Shown piece after piece: positions 15,438 through 25,342 of a stretch of DNA of 64,000 bases; the first letter of the stretch is position 1; each line of letters starts with the position of its first letter. The translations under genes were made by a program, and so were the position numbers. Source of the DNA: JACMQX01 sp044225675 (GTDB lineage Bacteria; Pseudomonadota; Gammaproteobacteria; Burkholderiales; Burkholderiaceae_C); contig JBGAIH010000003.1 in the NCBI GenBank assembly GCA_044225675.1, positions 124,001 to 188,000 of the forward strand, in the 5' to 3' direction. The notes below the pieces were generated by a model, which had not been told where the DNA came from, ran no database searches, and saw nothing but the letters and a program-made list of their open reading frames with translations.

Positions 15438-16886
15438 ATGAAAGTTCATTCCATGAGTTCCTCCGCTTGTCCCGTCCATCCGGCCTCGCATGCTTCGGCT
15501 ATTTCCAGCCGGTCCCGCCTCGCCTCGCCCGCTTCGGCTCGGCGCGGCCTCCGGCGGGCGGTGTCGACCTGCGTGGCCGTGGCGGCCATGGCCGCCGCCT
15601 TCACGGCCGAGGCCGCGCTGCCCATCCAGCACTGGACGCAGCCCGCCGGTGCCCGCGTCTACCTGGTCGAGTCGCACGGCATTCCCATGGTGGACGTGCA
15701 GCTCGACTTCGACGCGGGCTCGCGGCGCGACCCGGCCGAGGCGGCCGGGCTGGCCAGCGTGACCGCCTCGATGTTCTCGCGCGGCGTGCGGGCGAGCGGC
15801 CCGCAGCCCGCCCTCGACGAGAACGCCCTCAGCGAAGCCTGGGCCGACCTTGGCGCCTCGTTCGGCGCCAGCGCGGGCAGTGACCGCATGAGCTTCTCGC
15901 TGCGCTCGCTGAGCTACCCGGACCTGCTGACCCGCGCCGTGGCATTGGCCGCGCGACAGATCGGCGAGCCGGCCTTCCCCGACGACATCTGGCAGCGTGA
16001 GCGCCAGCGCATCGCGGCGTCGCTGCGCGAGGCCAACACCCGGCCCGCCACCATCGCCGCGCGGGCCTTCAACACGGCGGTCTATGGGAGCCATCCTTAC
16101 GGCTATGAGATGACGCCCGAGACGCTGGCCCGGCTCGACGTCGCGCAGATGCGCGCGCTGCATGCGCAGCGCATTGCGCCGTGCCGGGCGCGCGTGAGCA
16201 TCGTCGGCGACGTCACGCGGGCGCAGGCCGACAGCCTCGTCACCGCGCTGCTGTCGCGGCTGCCTCAGCCGGCGGCGGCATACTGCGCGCCGCTGCCGCC
16301 GGTGGGCGAGGTGCAGCCGCTTGACCAGCCCCGCGAGCTGCGCATTCCGTTCGAGTCGGCGCAGGCCCATGTGTTCATCGGCCAGCCGGGCTACCGCCGC
16401 AACGATCCGGACTTCTTCGCGCTCACCGTGGGCAACTACATCCTCGGCGGCGGCGGCTTCGTCTCGCGCCTGACCAGCGAGGTGCGCGAGAAGCGGGGCC
16501 TGAGCTACAGCGTCTACAGCTACTTCTCGCCGGGCCTGCATGCCGGCGCCTTCACCATCGGCCTGCAGACGCGGCCCGACCAGGCGGCGCAGGCGGTGCA
16601 GGTCTCGCGCGAGGTGCTGGCGAAGTTCGTGGCCGAGGGGCCGACCGAGGCCGAGCTCAAGGCCGCCAAGGACAACCTGATCGGCGGCTTCGCCCTGCGC
16701 ATTGACAGCAACCGGAAGCTGCTGGACAACGTGGCCAACGTGGCCTGGAACGAGCTGCCCCTGACCTACCTCGACACCTGGACCCAGGAGGTCGGCAAGG
16801 TCACGGTGGCCGACATCAAGGCGGCCTTTGCGCGCAAGCTGCAGCCGCAGAAAATGGTCACCGTGGTCGTCGGCGGTCCGCCGTGA
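15438..16886 (+). CDS. M16 family peptidase-like protein, non-catalytic partner
   Basis: This 482-residue protein begins with a long basic N-region and a hydrophobic signal (STCVAVAAMAAAFTAEAALP). It keeps the M16 fold (VDVQLDFDAGSRRDPAEAAGLASV, later YILGGGGFVSRLTSEVREKRGLSYSVYS) but the HxxEH zinc motif is replaced by VTASMF, so it should be the substrate-binding subunit of the pair. The R-x-Y signature region of the inactive chain, EKRGLSYSVY, is present. Earlier GTG (15417) and later ATG (15453) starts are possible; 15438 follows GAGGG closely. Confidence 0.9.
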   Translation: MKVHSMSSSACPVHPASHASAISSRSRLASPASARRGLRRAVSTCVAVAAMAAAFTAEAALPIQHWTQPAGARVYLVESHGIPMVDVQLDFDAGSRRDPAEAAGLASVTASMFSRGVRASGPQPALDENALSEAWADLGASFGASAGSDRMSFSLRSLSYPDLLTRAVALAARQIGEPAFPDDIWQRERQRIAASLREANTRPATIAARAFNTAVYGSHPYGYEMTPETLARLDVAQMRALHAQRIAPCRARVSIVGDVTRAQADSLVTALLSRLPQPAAAYCAPLPPVGEVQPLDQPRELRIPFESAQAHVFIGQPGYRRNDPDFFALTVGNYILGGGGFVSRLTSEVREKRGLSYSVYSYFSPGLHAGAFTIGLQTRPDQAAQAVQVSREVLAKFVAEGPTEAELKAAKDNLIGGFALRIDSNRKLLDNVANVAWNELPLTYLDTWTQEVGKVTVADIKAAFARKLQPQKMVTVVVGGPP

Positions 16887-17014
16887 ACGGCGCCGGCTGT
16901 CCTGTCGGATGAAAGCCGGAGGAGGAAGGCTGCGGGATGAATGCTGGAGGATGAAGGGCGGCTTCAGCATGCCGCATTGAACGCTGTCTGATTCCCGGTC
17001 GCCGTCAAACGCCG

Positions 17015-17290
17015 TCAAACGACGGCATCCGGGCCCGCCGCGTGGCGGAGAATGCGCCGCCGCATTGCCACGCAGCCCCACACCACCGCACCCGAGAAGG
17101 CGAGGCCGAGCAGCGCCTCGCCCAGCGGGGGCGTCTCCATCTCATGGAACATCGGGCCCTCGCGCAGCTGGCCGGTGAGAATGAACACCACCACCGTCGC
17201 CGTCCAGGCGAAGTAGATGCCGCAGATCACCATGACCGCGCCGATGATGAACAGCGCGAGGCTGCGACCGATCTTCTGCAAAGTTCCCAT
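17015..17290 (-). CDS. Small membrane protein, two predicted TM helices
   Basis: This is a 91-residue protein with two hydrophobic segments, about 10-40 (LALFIIGAVMVICGIYFAWT and on) and 58-76 (LGLAFSGAVVWGCVAMRR), ending in a short basic tail. I do not recognise a functional family. It is transcribed away from rsmD, whose start is 55 bp off. The 128-bp stretch between the M16 gene and this stop holds a direct repeat GCCGTCAAAC (twice, around 17002-17022) next to GACGGC, which can form a small hairpin at the 3' end. Confidence 0.7.
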   Translation of the reverse strand: MGTLQKIGRSLALFIIGAVMVICGIYFAWTATVVVFILTGQLREGPMFHEMETPPLGEALLGLAFSGAVVWGCVAMRRRILRHAAGPDAVV

Positions 17291-17345
17291 CGGCTCATTG
17301 TGCCCCGTTGCGCCGCCCCTCACCATCGCGGTTAAGCTGGCGCTC

Positions 17346-17972
17346 ATGATCAAGTCAACTTCCGGCAGTCGCCGGACACCCGGGGCGGCCGGTGGGTCAG
17401 CCCGGCCGCGCACGCAGCCGCCCGGCGAGATCCGCATCATCGGCGGACAGTGGAAGCGCACCCGTCTGCCCGTGCCCGATCGCCCGGGCCTGCGTCCCAC
17501 GCCGGACCGGGTGCGCGAAACCCTGTTCAACTGGCTCGGCCAGGACCTGGCCGGCTGGCGCTGCGTGGACGCCTTCGCCGGCACGGGCGCACTCGGCCTG
17601 GAAGCAGCCTCGCGTGGCGCCGCGCAGGTGACGCTGATCGAAAGCGACGCCGAGCTTGCCGCCCTGCTGCACAAGGCGCGCGAGCGCCTGGGTGCCCAGG
17701 CCGTGCGCGTGGAGCGGGGCGACGGCATCGCCGGGCTCCGGCTTCTGCCGCCAGCGAGCGTCGACCTGGTGTTTCTCGATCCGCCGTTCGACTCGAATCT
17801 GTTCGCGCCGGCGCTGGCCGCAGCGGCGGCGGCCCTGCGTCCCGAAGGCTTCATCTACCTGGAGGCGCCCGACGCCTTCACCCCCGAGGCGGCCGCGGCC
17901 CTGGGCCTGGACATCCACCGCCATCTGCGGGCCGGCGCGGTGCATGCGCACCTGCTGCGGCGCGCGTCATAA
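17346..17972 (+). CDS. rsmD: 16S rRNA (guanine966-N2)-methyltransferase
   Basis: This 208-residue protein methylates G966 of 16S rRNA. The family pattern is clear: IRIIGGQWKRTRLPVPD, LRPTPDRVRETLFNWLG, SAM motif DAFAGTGALGLEAASRGA and catalytic FLDPPFDSNLF (the N/DPPF motif). A basic N-terminal extension of about 25 residues is present. I chose the ATG at 17346 because earlier in-frame codons run into the divergent gene. It sits directly before coaD, a pairing found in many bacteria. Confidence 0.94.
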   Translation: MIKSTSGSRRTPGAAGGSARPRTQPPGEIRIIGGQWKRTRLPVPDRPGLRPTPDRVRETLFNWLGQDLAGWRCVDAFAGTGALGLEAASRGAAQVTLIESDAELAALLHKARERLGAQAVRVERGDGIAGLRLLPPASVDLVFLDPPFDSNLFAPALAAAAAALRPEGFIYLEAPDAFTPEAAAALGLDIHRHLRAGAVHAHLLRRAS

Positions 17973-18045
17973 TGCACTGCAACATCAGGGAGTGGAACAA
18001 CCACCGGCCGTGCATGCAGCGGCGGCCATGCAGGAGACAGGACCC

Positions 18046-18567
18046 ATGCAGCAGGACGTCATTGCCGTCTACCCCGGCACCTTCGACCCCATCACCCTCG
18101 GTCACGAAGACGTGGTGCGCCGCGCCACCCAGCTCTTCGGCAAGGTGATCGTGGCCGTGGCGGCCGGCCACCACAAGAAGGCGCTGTTCACGCTGCAGGA
18201 GCGCATCGACATGGCGCGCGAGGCCGTCAAGCCCTACCCCGGCGTGGAGGTGGAGAGCTTCTCCGGTCTGCTGCGGGACTTCGTCGTGGCGCGAGGCGGC
18301 AAGGCCATGGTGCGCGGCCTGCGCGCGGTCACCGACTTCGACTACGAGTTCCAGCTCGCCGGCATGAACCGCAGCCTGATGCCGCATGTCGAGACGGTGT
18401 TCCTCACCCCCAGCGACAAATACCAGTTCATCAGCAGCACCTTCGTGCGCGAGATCGCCACGCTCGGCGGCGAGGTCGACAAGTTCGTCTCGCTGGCGGT
18501 GCAGGAGCGGCTGCATGCCAAGGTGGCCAGCCTGGGGCGGGAGTTCCCGCCGGCGCCGGCAGGCTGA
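18046..18567 (+). CDS. coaD: Phosphopantetheine adenylyltransferase
   Basis: This enzyme performs the fourth step of coenzyme A synthesis, joining 4'-phosphopantetheine and ATP to dephospho-CoA. It is 173 residues long, with the nucleotidyltransferase motifs AVYPGTFDPITLGHEDVV (the T/HxGH signature), MVRGLRAVTDFDYEFQLAGMN and the late ISSTFVREIATLGG (SS-x-x-R-E). The ATG at 18046 is preceded by AGGAGACAGGACCC. It follows rsmD by 73 bp and is probably in the same transcript. Confidence 0.96.
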   Translation: MQQDVIAVYPGTFDPITLGHEDVVRRATQLFGKVIVAVAAGHHKKALFTLQERIDMAREAVKPYPGVEVESFSGLLRDFVVARGGKAMVRGLRAVTDFDYEFQLAGMNRSLMPHVETVFLTPSDKYQFISSTFVREIATLGGEVDKFVSLAVQERLHAKVASLGREFPPAPAG

Positions 18568-18585
18568 GGGTGGGGCTCGCCCGGC

Positions 18586-19299
18586 TCAGCGCAGACCGCG
18601 CAGCCACGCCACGAGCGCGGCATTGACCGCCTCGGGCTTTTCCATCGTCAGCATGTGGCCGCAGCGCGGCACCATCACCAGCCGCGCGTGTGGCACGAGC
18701 GCGGCGATCTCCTGCGAGCATTCGGGCGGCGCCAACTGGTCGGCGTCGCCGCACATCACCAGCACCGGACAGTGCAGTTGCGGCAGGTGCAGCCGCGCAT
18801 CGGGGCGCGCCATGACGGCGCGGTTCTGGCGGATGAGCTGCCCGGCACCGGCGCGCATCACGAGGTCGAAGTAGGCCTGCACCAGCGCCGCATCGGCGGC
18901 CTGGTCCGGGTGAAAGGCCAGTGGGACGTTCGGCTCCAGCACCTCGCGCACGCGGCCCTGCTCGAACAGTGCGATGGCCGATTCGCGCAGCGCATGCATC
19001 TGCGGCGTCTCCGGCCGCGCGCTCGTGCCCAGCAGGGCCAGGCCGCAGATGCGTGCGGGCGCCTGCCGCGCAGCCTCCATCGCCAGCATGCCGCCCATCG
19101 AAGCACCGCACAGCACGAGATCGCCCTCGTTCTCCGTCAGCAGCGCGGCGGCCATGTCGGGCAGCGTGGCGTGGCGGAAATGCACGTCGCTCACCGTGGC
19201 GCGCCATGTCGCCGGCACGGCGGCGCACTGGGCGGTCCACATAGCGGCGTCGGCGGCCAGGCCGGGCAGGAAGATCAGGCGGGGCAGGGGCGTCGTCAT
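18586..19299 (-). CDS. Alpha/beta hydrolase
   Basis: This 237-residue protein has the canonical serine hydrolase fold: oxyanion region LIFLPGLAADAAMW, nucleophile elbow CGASMGGMLA, acid in VMCGDADQLAPP and histidine in PRCGHMLTMEKP. It lacks a signal peptide and should be cytoplasmic. The substrate cannot be told from sequence; lactonase or esterase activity is possible. The ATG at 19299 (MTTPLPRLIFLPG) is preferred over an upstream in-frame ATG whose 35-residue leader is encoded by short CTGCCG-rich repeats. It is convergent with coaD and divergent from urtA. Confidence 0.82.
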   Translation of the reverse strand: MTTPLPRLIFLPGLAADAAMWTAQCAAVPATWRATVSDVHFRHATLPDMAAALLTENEGDLVLCGASMGGMLAMEAARQAPARICGLALLGTSARPETPQMHALRESAIALFEQGRVREVLEPNVPLAFHPDQAADAALVQAYFDLVMRAGAGQLIRQNRAVMARPDARLHLPQLHCPVLVMCGDADQLAPPECSQEIAALVPHARLVMVPRCGHMLTMEKPEAVNAALVAWLRGLR

Positions 19300-19522
19300 A
19301 GTGTTGACTGTACGGCAGGCAGGTCGGCACGCTGTACGGCCGGGTATGCGGCAGGTCGTTCGGCAGGCGGCACGATCGATGCACCGCAACGGGGCATACG
19401 CCATCCGTCGTATTCACGCTCCTGAGGGTTCTCCCTAGCATGGACCTGTCCGTTCGGGAAAGGGTCCAGTGAGGTGGGTTTCCCGGGCGAACCCGATTGA
19501 TCACCCTTCTGGAGAAAAGCAC

Positions 19523-20791
19523 ATGCAACGTCGTTTCACACTCAAGGCGCTCACTGCCGCCGTCGCCCTGGCGGGCGTTTCCGTCCTGCCAGCCCATGCC
19601 CAGTCGGGCGGCACCATCAAGGTCGGCGTGCTGCACAGCCTGTCCGGCACGATGGCGATTTCCGAGACCGTCCTCAAGGACACGGTGCTCATGGCCATCG
19701 ACGAGATCAACGCCAAGGGCGGCGTCCTGGGCAAGAAGCTCGAACCCGTCGTGGTGGACCCGGCCTCCAACTGGCCGCTGTTCGCCGAGAAGACCAAGCA
19801 GCTGCTCGGCCAGGACAAGGTGTCGGTGATCTTCGGCTGCTGGACCTCGGTGTCGCGCAAGTCGGTGCTGCCGGTCGTGGAGGAGATGAACGGCCTGCTG
19901 TTCTACCCCGTGCAGTACGAGGGTGAAGAGCTGTCCAAGAACGTGTTCTACACGGGTGCCGCGCCCAACCAGCAGGCCATCCCCGCCGTCGACTACCTGA
20001 TGAGCAAGGCCGGTGGCGGCGCCAAGCGCTGGGTCCTGCTGGGCACCGACTACGTTTATCCCCGCACGACCAACAAGATCCTGCGCGCCTACCTCAAGAG
20101 CAAGGGCGTGAAGGACTCCGACATCGACGAGAAGTACACCCCCTTCGGCCACAGCGACTACCAGACCATCGTGGCCGACATCAAGAAGTTCTCGGCGGGT
20201 GGCAAGACGGCGGTGGTCTCCACCATCAACGGCGACTCCAACGTGCCCTTCTACAAGGAACTGGGCAACGCCGGCCTCAAGGCCAAGGACGTGCCGGTCG
20301 TGGCCTTCTCTGTCGGTGAGGAAGAACTGCGCGGCGTGGACACCAAGCCGCTGGTCGGCCACCTGGCCGCCTGGAACTACTTCATGTCGATCAAGAACCC
20401 GGCCAACGACGAGTTCATCAAGAAGTGGTCCGCCTACGCCAAGGCCAAGGGCATCGCCGGCCACAAGGACAAGCCACTGACCAACGACCCGATGGAAGCC
20501 ACCTACATCGGCATCAACATGTGGAAGCAGGCCGTCGAGAAGGCCAAGAGCACGGACGTGGACAAGGTCATCGCCGCCATGGCCGGCCAGACCTTCAAGG
20601 CACCGTCGGGCATCGTCTCGAAGATGGATGAGAAGAACCACCACCTGCACAAGTCGGTCTTCATCGGCGAAATCAAGGCCGACGGCCAGTTCAACGTGGT
20701 CTGGAAGACGCCCAGCCCGGTCAAGGCCAAGCCGTGGAGCCCGTACATCGAAGGCAACGACAAGAAGAAGGACGAGCCCGAGAAAAAGTAA
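19523..20791 (+). CDS. urtA: Urea ABC transporter substrate-binding protein
   Basis: This is the periplasmic urea receptor of the Urt system (422 residues). The Sec signal is MQRRFTLKALTAAVALAGVS with cleavage near AHAQ. The hallmarks of UrtA are IKVGVLHSLSGTMAISETVLKD, FGCWTSVSRKSVLPVVEE and NGLLFYPVQYEGEE. A strong GGAG lies before the ATG. It heads the urtABCDE operon; the 248-bp gap to urtB holds GC-rich hairpins that could favour urtA mRNA levels over the permease genes. Lysines dominate the C-terminus (KKKDEPEKK). Confidence 0.96.
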   Translation: MQRRFTLKALTAAVALAGVSVLPAHAQSGGTIKVGVLHSLSGTMAISETVLKDTVLMAIDEINAKGGVLGKKLEPVVVDPASNWPLFAEKTKQLLGQDKVSVIFGCWTSVSRKSVLPVVEEMNGLLFYPVQYEGEELSKNVFYTGAAPNQQAIPAVDYLMSKAGGGAKRWVLLGTDYVYPRTTNKILRAYLKSKGVKDSDIDEKYTPFGHSDYQTIVADIKKFSAGGKTAVVSTINGDSNVPFYKELGNAGLKAKDVPVVAFSVGEEELRGVDTKPLVGHLAAWNYFMSIKNPANDEFIKKWSAYAKAKGIAGHKDKPLTNDPMEATYIGINMWKQAVEKAKSTDVDKVIAAMAGQTFKAPSGIVSKMDEKNHHLHKSVFIGEIKADGQFNVVWKTPSPVKAKPWSPYIEGNDKKKDEPEKK

Positions 20792-20814
20792 GACGCCCCC
20801 CGATGCGGCGCTGC

Positions 20815-20870
20815 GCGCCGCCTCCCCCCACTGGGGGGCGGCGCGGCCGCTACGGGCGGCCGGGCGCAGC
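20815..20870 (+). repeat. GC-rich hairpins between urtA and urtB
   Basis: Two inverted repeats follow one another: CCGCCTCCCCCCA facing TGGGGGGCGG (about 20818-20841), and GGCCGC-TACG-GGCGGCC (about 20845-20861). They resemble the intergenic palindromes scattered in Comamonadaceae genomes. In an operon whose first gene encodes the binding protein, such structures often stabilise the upstream message. No T-run follows, so full termination is not expected. Confidence 0.55.
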
Positions 20871-21039
20871 GCGCCCTGGAACGGGCTTCGCTTCGCTTGC
20901 CTTGGGACCCGTTGCGTTGCTCGGGTCACTTGGGTATCGGCTGCAAGGAGGGCGGCCGCCGTTCATCGGCGTCGCGCCTTTCTTATCCGGGTCTTGCCAT
21001 GTGCGTCTGCCGCCGGGCTTACATGACAGGTTCCTCAGA

Positions 21040-22614
21040 ATGAAATTCAGAACATTTGCATTTGTCGTTGCGGTCTTGCTTGGGGGGAGCGCGCATGCGC
21101 TGACGCCCGAGGAGGCTCGGGCGATGGCCATTGGCGAGACGGAGGCTCGGGTGGAGGCCTTGAACAAGGCGACCATCGGGGCCGATGCCAAAACGGCGGC
21201 GTTCATCCAGGCGATGTCGGATGACGCGGTGAAGTTCGCCGGCGACAAGGTGTTCGTGGTGAAGGACGACAAGGCCTTCGATCCGGTGACGGGTGCCGAG
21301 CTGGCCCTGCCGGGCGATGCCGAGGACGTGATCAACAACAACATGATGCGCGGCGAGCTGGACACGGCGCTGGCGGCGCTCAAGCTGTTCAGCGGGGACG
21401 ACAAGGTCCGCGCGGAGGCGGTCAAGGCGCTGCTCAAGGAGCCGAGCGAGGCGCGCCTGCCGCTGCTGGACAAGGCGCTGGCCGCCGAGGCCAATCCGAA
21501 GATCAAGGCGCAGCTCGAACTGGCGCGTGCGGCCACGCTGCTGGCCAGCAGCGACAAGGCCAAGCGCCTGGACGCCGCCCGCGCCCTGGGCGCGAGCAAG
21601 AGCCCGGACACCAAGCTGCTGCTCAATGAACGGCTCAAGGAGGAGACCGAGGCCGACGTCAAGTCGGTGATCGAGGCCTCGATCCTGAGCATCGACGCCT
21701 CGCTGGTCTGGGGCGAGCGGCTGGGCGCGCTGTTCAGCGGCATCAGCCTGGGATCCATCCTGCTGCTGGTGGCGCTGGGTCTGGCCATCACCTACGGCCT
21801 CATGGGCGTGATCAACATGGCGCATGGCGAGCTGATGATGATCGGCGCCTATGCCACCTACGTCATGCAGGGCGTGTTCCAGAAGTTCATGCCGGGCCTG
21901 TTCGACTGGTACCTGATTGCCGCCATCCCCGTGTCCTTCATGGCCTCGGCCCTGGTGGGCGCCGCGCTGGAGCGCAGCGTGATCCGCTTCCTCTACGGCC
22001 GGCCGCTCGAGACCCTGCTGGCGACCTGGGGCATCAGCCTGATGCTGATGCAGCTGGTGCGCATGATCTTCGGCGCGCAGAACGTCGGCGTGGAGAACCC
22101 CTCGTGGATGAGCGGCGGTTTCTCCGTTCTGCCCAACCTGCAGCTGCCGTGGAACCGGGTGCTCATCATCGTCTTTGCCGGCCTCGTGCTCGCGGGCATG
22201 GCCTTTCTGATCGGCCGCACGCGCCTGGGGCTGTTCGTGCGCGGCGTCACGCAGAACCGGCCGATCGCCTCCTGCATGGGCGTGAACACCGCGCGCATCG
22301 ACACCTATGCCTTCGCGCTCGGCTCGGGCATCGCAGGCCTGGCCGGTTGCGCGCTCTCGCAGATCGGCAACGTCGGACCGGACCTCGGCCAGAGCTACAT
22401 CGTGGACTCGTTCATGGTGGTGGTGCTCGGCGGCGTGGGCCAGCTGGCGGGCACGGTCTATGCCGCGCTCGGCCTGGGCGTGCTCAACAAGTTCATCGAA
22501 GGCTGGGCCGGCGCCGTACTGGCCAAGATTGCCGTGCTGGTATTCATCGTCGTGTTCATCCAGAAGCGTCCGCAGGGCATCTTCGCGATGAAGGGCCGGA
22601 GTGCCGAAGCATGA
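21040..22614 (+). CDS. urtB: Urea ABC transporter permease UrtB
   Basis: This is one of two inner-membrane channel subunits for urea import (524 residues). As typical for UrtB, a signal-like start (MKFRTFAFVVAVLLGGSAHA) and a roughly 210-residue soluble helical domain (LTPEEARAMAIGETEARVEAL and on, with HEAT-like repeats) precede the LivH-type permease from about residue 230 (ISLGSILLLVALGLAITYGL, MGVINMAHGELMMIGAY). The motif FVVVLGGVGQLAGTVY-like segment near 460 is the EAA-type coupling region. The stop overlaps urtC (ATGA). Confidence 0.95.
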   Translation: MKFRTFAFVVAVLLGGSAHALTPEEARAMAIGETEARVEALNKATIGADAKTAAFIQAMSDDAVKFAGDKVFVVKDDKAFDPVTGAELALPGDAEDVINNNMMRGELDTALAALKLFSGDDKVRAEAVKALLKEPSEARLPLLDKALAAEANPKIKAQLELARAATLLASSDKAKRLDAARALGASKSPDTKLLLNERLKEETEADVKSVIEASILSIDASLVWGERLGALFSGISLGSILLLVALGLAITYGLMGVINMAHGELMMIGAYATYVMQGVFQKFMPGLFDWYLIAAIPVSFMASALVGAALERSVIRFLYGRPLETLLATWGISLMLMQLVRMIFGAQNVGVENPSWMSGGFSVLPNLQLPWNRVLIIVFAGLVLAGMAFLIGRTRLGLFVRGVTQNRPIASCMGVNTARIDTYAFALGSGIAGLAGCALSQIGNVGPDLGQSYIVDSFMVVVLGGVGQLAGTVYAALGLGVLNKFIEGWAGAVLAKIAVLVFIVVFIQKRPQGIFAMKGRSAEA

Positions 22615-23731
22615 GCGACACCTCCCTCAAACCCATGCCTCTCGTGCTCCCGGGCAAGACGCCGCTCCTCAGTGGCAGGGGCTGGACGGCCTTCATCGTT
22701 GCGCTCATCATCGTCTGCGCCGTCGCGCCGCTGCTCAACCTCGCCGTGCCCGAAGGCAGCGTGTTCCATCTGAGCGACTATGCCGTGGCGCTGATCGGCA
22801 AGATCATGTGCTACGCGATCTGCGCGCTGGCCATGGACCTGATCTGGGGCTACACGGGCATCCTCTCGCTCGGCCACGGCCTGTTCTTCGCCCTCGGCGG
22901 CTACGCCATGGGCATGTACCTCATGCGCCAGATCGGCCGCGACGGCAACTACAAGAGCGACCTGCCGGACTTCATGGTGTTCCTCGACTGGAAGGCGCTG
23001 CCCTGGCACTGGACCTTCTCCGACAGCTTCATCGCCACGCTGATCTTCATCGTGGCCGTGCCCGGCCTGGTGGCCTTCGTGTTCGGCTTCTTCGCCTTCC
23101 GCTCGCGCATCAAGGGCGTGTATTTCTCGATCATCACGCAGGCGCTGACCTTCGCGGCCATGCTGCTGTTCTTCCGCAACGAGACGGGCTTCGGCGGCAA
23201 CAACGGCTTCACCGACTTCAAGCGCATCCTGGGCATCCCGATCGCCACCGGCAACATGCGCATGTTTCTGTTCGTGCTCACGGGCGTGACGCTGCTGGCC
23301 TTCTTCCTGTTCGCGCGCTGGCTGGTGACGAGCAAGTTCGGCCGGGTGCTCCAGGCCATCCGCGACGCCGAGTCGCGCGTGATGTTCTCGGGCTACAACC
23401 CGATCGGCTACAAGCTGACGATCTGGACGATCTCGGCCATCATGTGCGGCATCGCCGGTGCGCTCTACGTGCCGCAGGTGGGCATCATCAACCCGGGCGA
23501 GATGAGCCCGGCCAACTCGATCGAGATCGCGATCTGGGCCGCCGTGGGCGGACGCGCGACGCTCATCGGGCCGATCGTCGGCGCCTTCCTCGTCAATGGC
23601 GCCAAGAGCTGGCTTACCGTGGCCTGGCCCGAGTTCTGGCTGTACTTCCTCGGCGCGCTGTTCATCGCCGTCACGCTGTTCCTGCCGCAGGGCGTGGTCG
23701 GTCTGGTGAAGAAGCTCAAGGAGAAGAAGGC

Positions 23732-23735
<4 letters not shown>
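22611..23735 (+). CDS. urtC: Urea ABC transporter permease UrtC
   Basis: This is the second membrane subunit of the urea transporter, LivM-like (374 residues). The conserved stretches are ICALAMDLIWGYTGILSLGHG and GYAMGMYLMRQI, with the UrtC-typical loop DGNYKSDLPDFMVFLDWKALP. The coupling motif AVGGRATLIGPIVGAFLVNG lies near 330. The start codon overlaps the urtB stop and its own stop overlaps urtD, so the four distal genes are tightly coupled. Confidence 0.95.
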
Positions 23736-24613
<878 letters not shown>

Positions 24614-24616
24614 ACC

Positions 24617-25309
24617 ATGCTTTCCGTCAAAGACGTCAACCAGTACTACGGTGGCTCGCACATCCTGCGCAACGTGAGCCTGGAGGCCCATCTGGGCAAG
24701 GTCACGGTGCTGCTCGGCCGCAACGGCGCAGGCAAGACCACGCTGCTCAAGTCGCTCATGGGCCTGGTGCCCATCCGCAGCGGCAGCATCAACTTCAATG
24801 GCCGCGACATCAGCCGCGCCACGCCCTATGAGCGGGCCCGCGCCGGCATCGGCTTCGTGCCGCAGGGCCGCGAGATCTTCGCGCGCCTGACGGTGGAGGA
24901 GAACCTGCGCATGGGCCTGGCCTACAAGAGCGCCTCGACGCCGGTGCCGGCCGAGCTGTACGAATTGTTCCCGGTGCTCAAGCAGATGCTCGGGCGTCGC
25001 GGCGGCGACCTCTCGGGCGGCCAGCAGCAGCAGCTGGCGATCGCCCGGGCCCTGGCAGCGCGACCCAAGCTGCTGATCCTCGACGAGCCGACCGAAGGCA
25101 TCCAGCCGAGCATCATCAAGGACATCGGCCGCGTCATCCGCATGCTGGCCGACCGCGGCGACATGGCCATCCTGCTGGTGGAGCAGTACTACGACTTCGC
25201 CGAGGAACTGGCCGACGACTACCTGGTGATGGAGCGCGGCGAGTTCATTGCCCGCGGCCAGGGCAAGGACATGGAAGCCAACGGAGTGCGCCAGCTCGTG
25301 GCGATCTGA
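24617..25309 (+). CDS. urtE: Urea ABC transporter ATP-binding protein UrtE
   Basis: This is the LivF-like ATPase subunit (230 residues) completing the Urt transporter. Walker A is GRNGAGKTTLLKS, the Q-loop region GIGFVPQGREIFARLTVEENL is typical of LivF/UrtE, the signature is LSGGQQQQLAIARAL, and Walker B is LLILDEPTEGIQPS. It ends the operon; 33 bp separate its stop from the stop of the convergent signalling operon. Confidence 0.96.
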   Translation: MLSVKDVNQYYGGSHILRNVSLEAHLGKVTVLLGRNGAGKTTLLKSLMGLVPIRSGSINFNGRDISRATPYERARAGIGFVPQGREIFARLTVEENLRMGLAYKSASTPVPAELYELFPVLKQMLGRRGGDLSGGQQQQLAIARALAARPKLLILDEPTEGIQPSIIKDIGRVIRMLADRGDMAILLVEQYYDFAEELADDYLVMERGEFIARGQGKDMEANGVRQLVAI

Positions 25310-25342
25310 TCGGCGACCGGCGCACGCTCCCGCGTGCGCGTC

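Noticed and set aside
19300..19404. Upstream start for the alpha/beta hydrolase, and short CTGCCG repeats
   Set aside because: The 35-residue leader is Cys/Arg-rich and encoded by loose repeats; the family fold starts at MTTPLPRLIFL.
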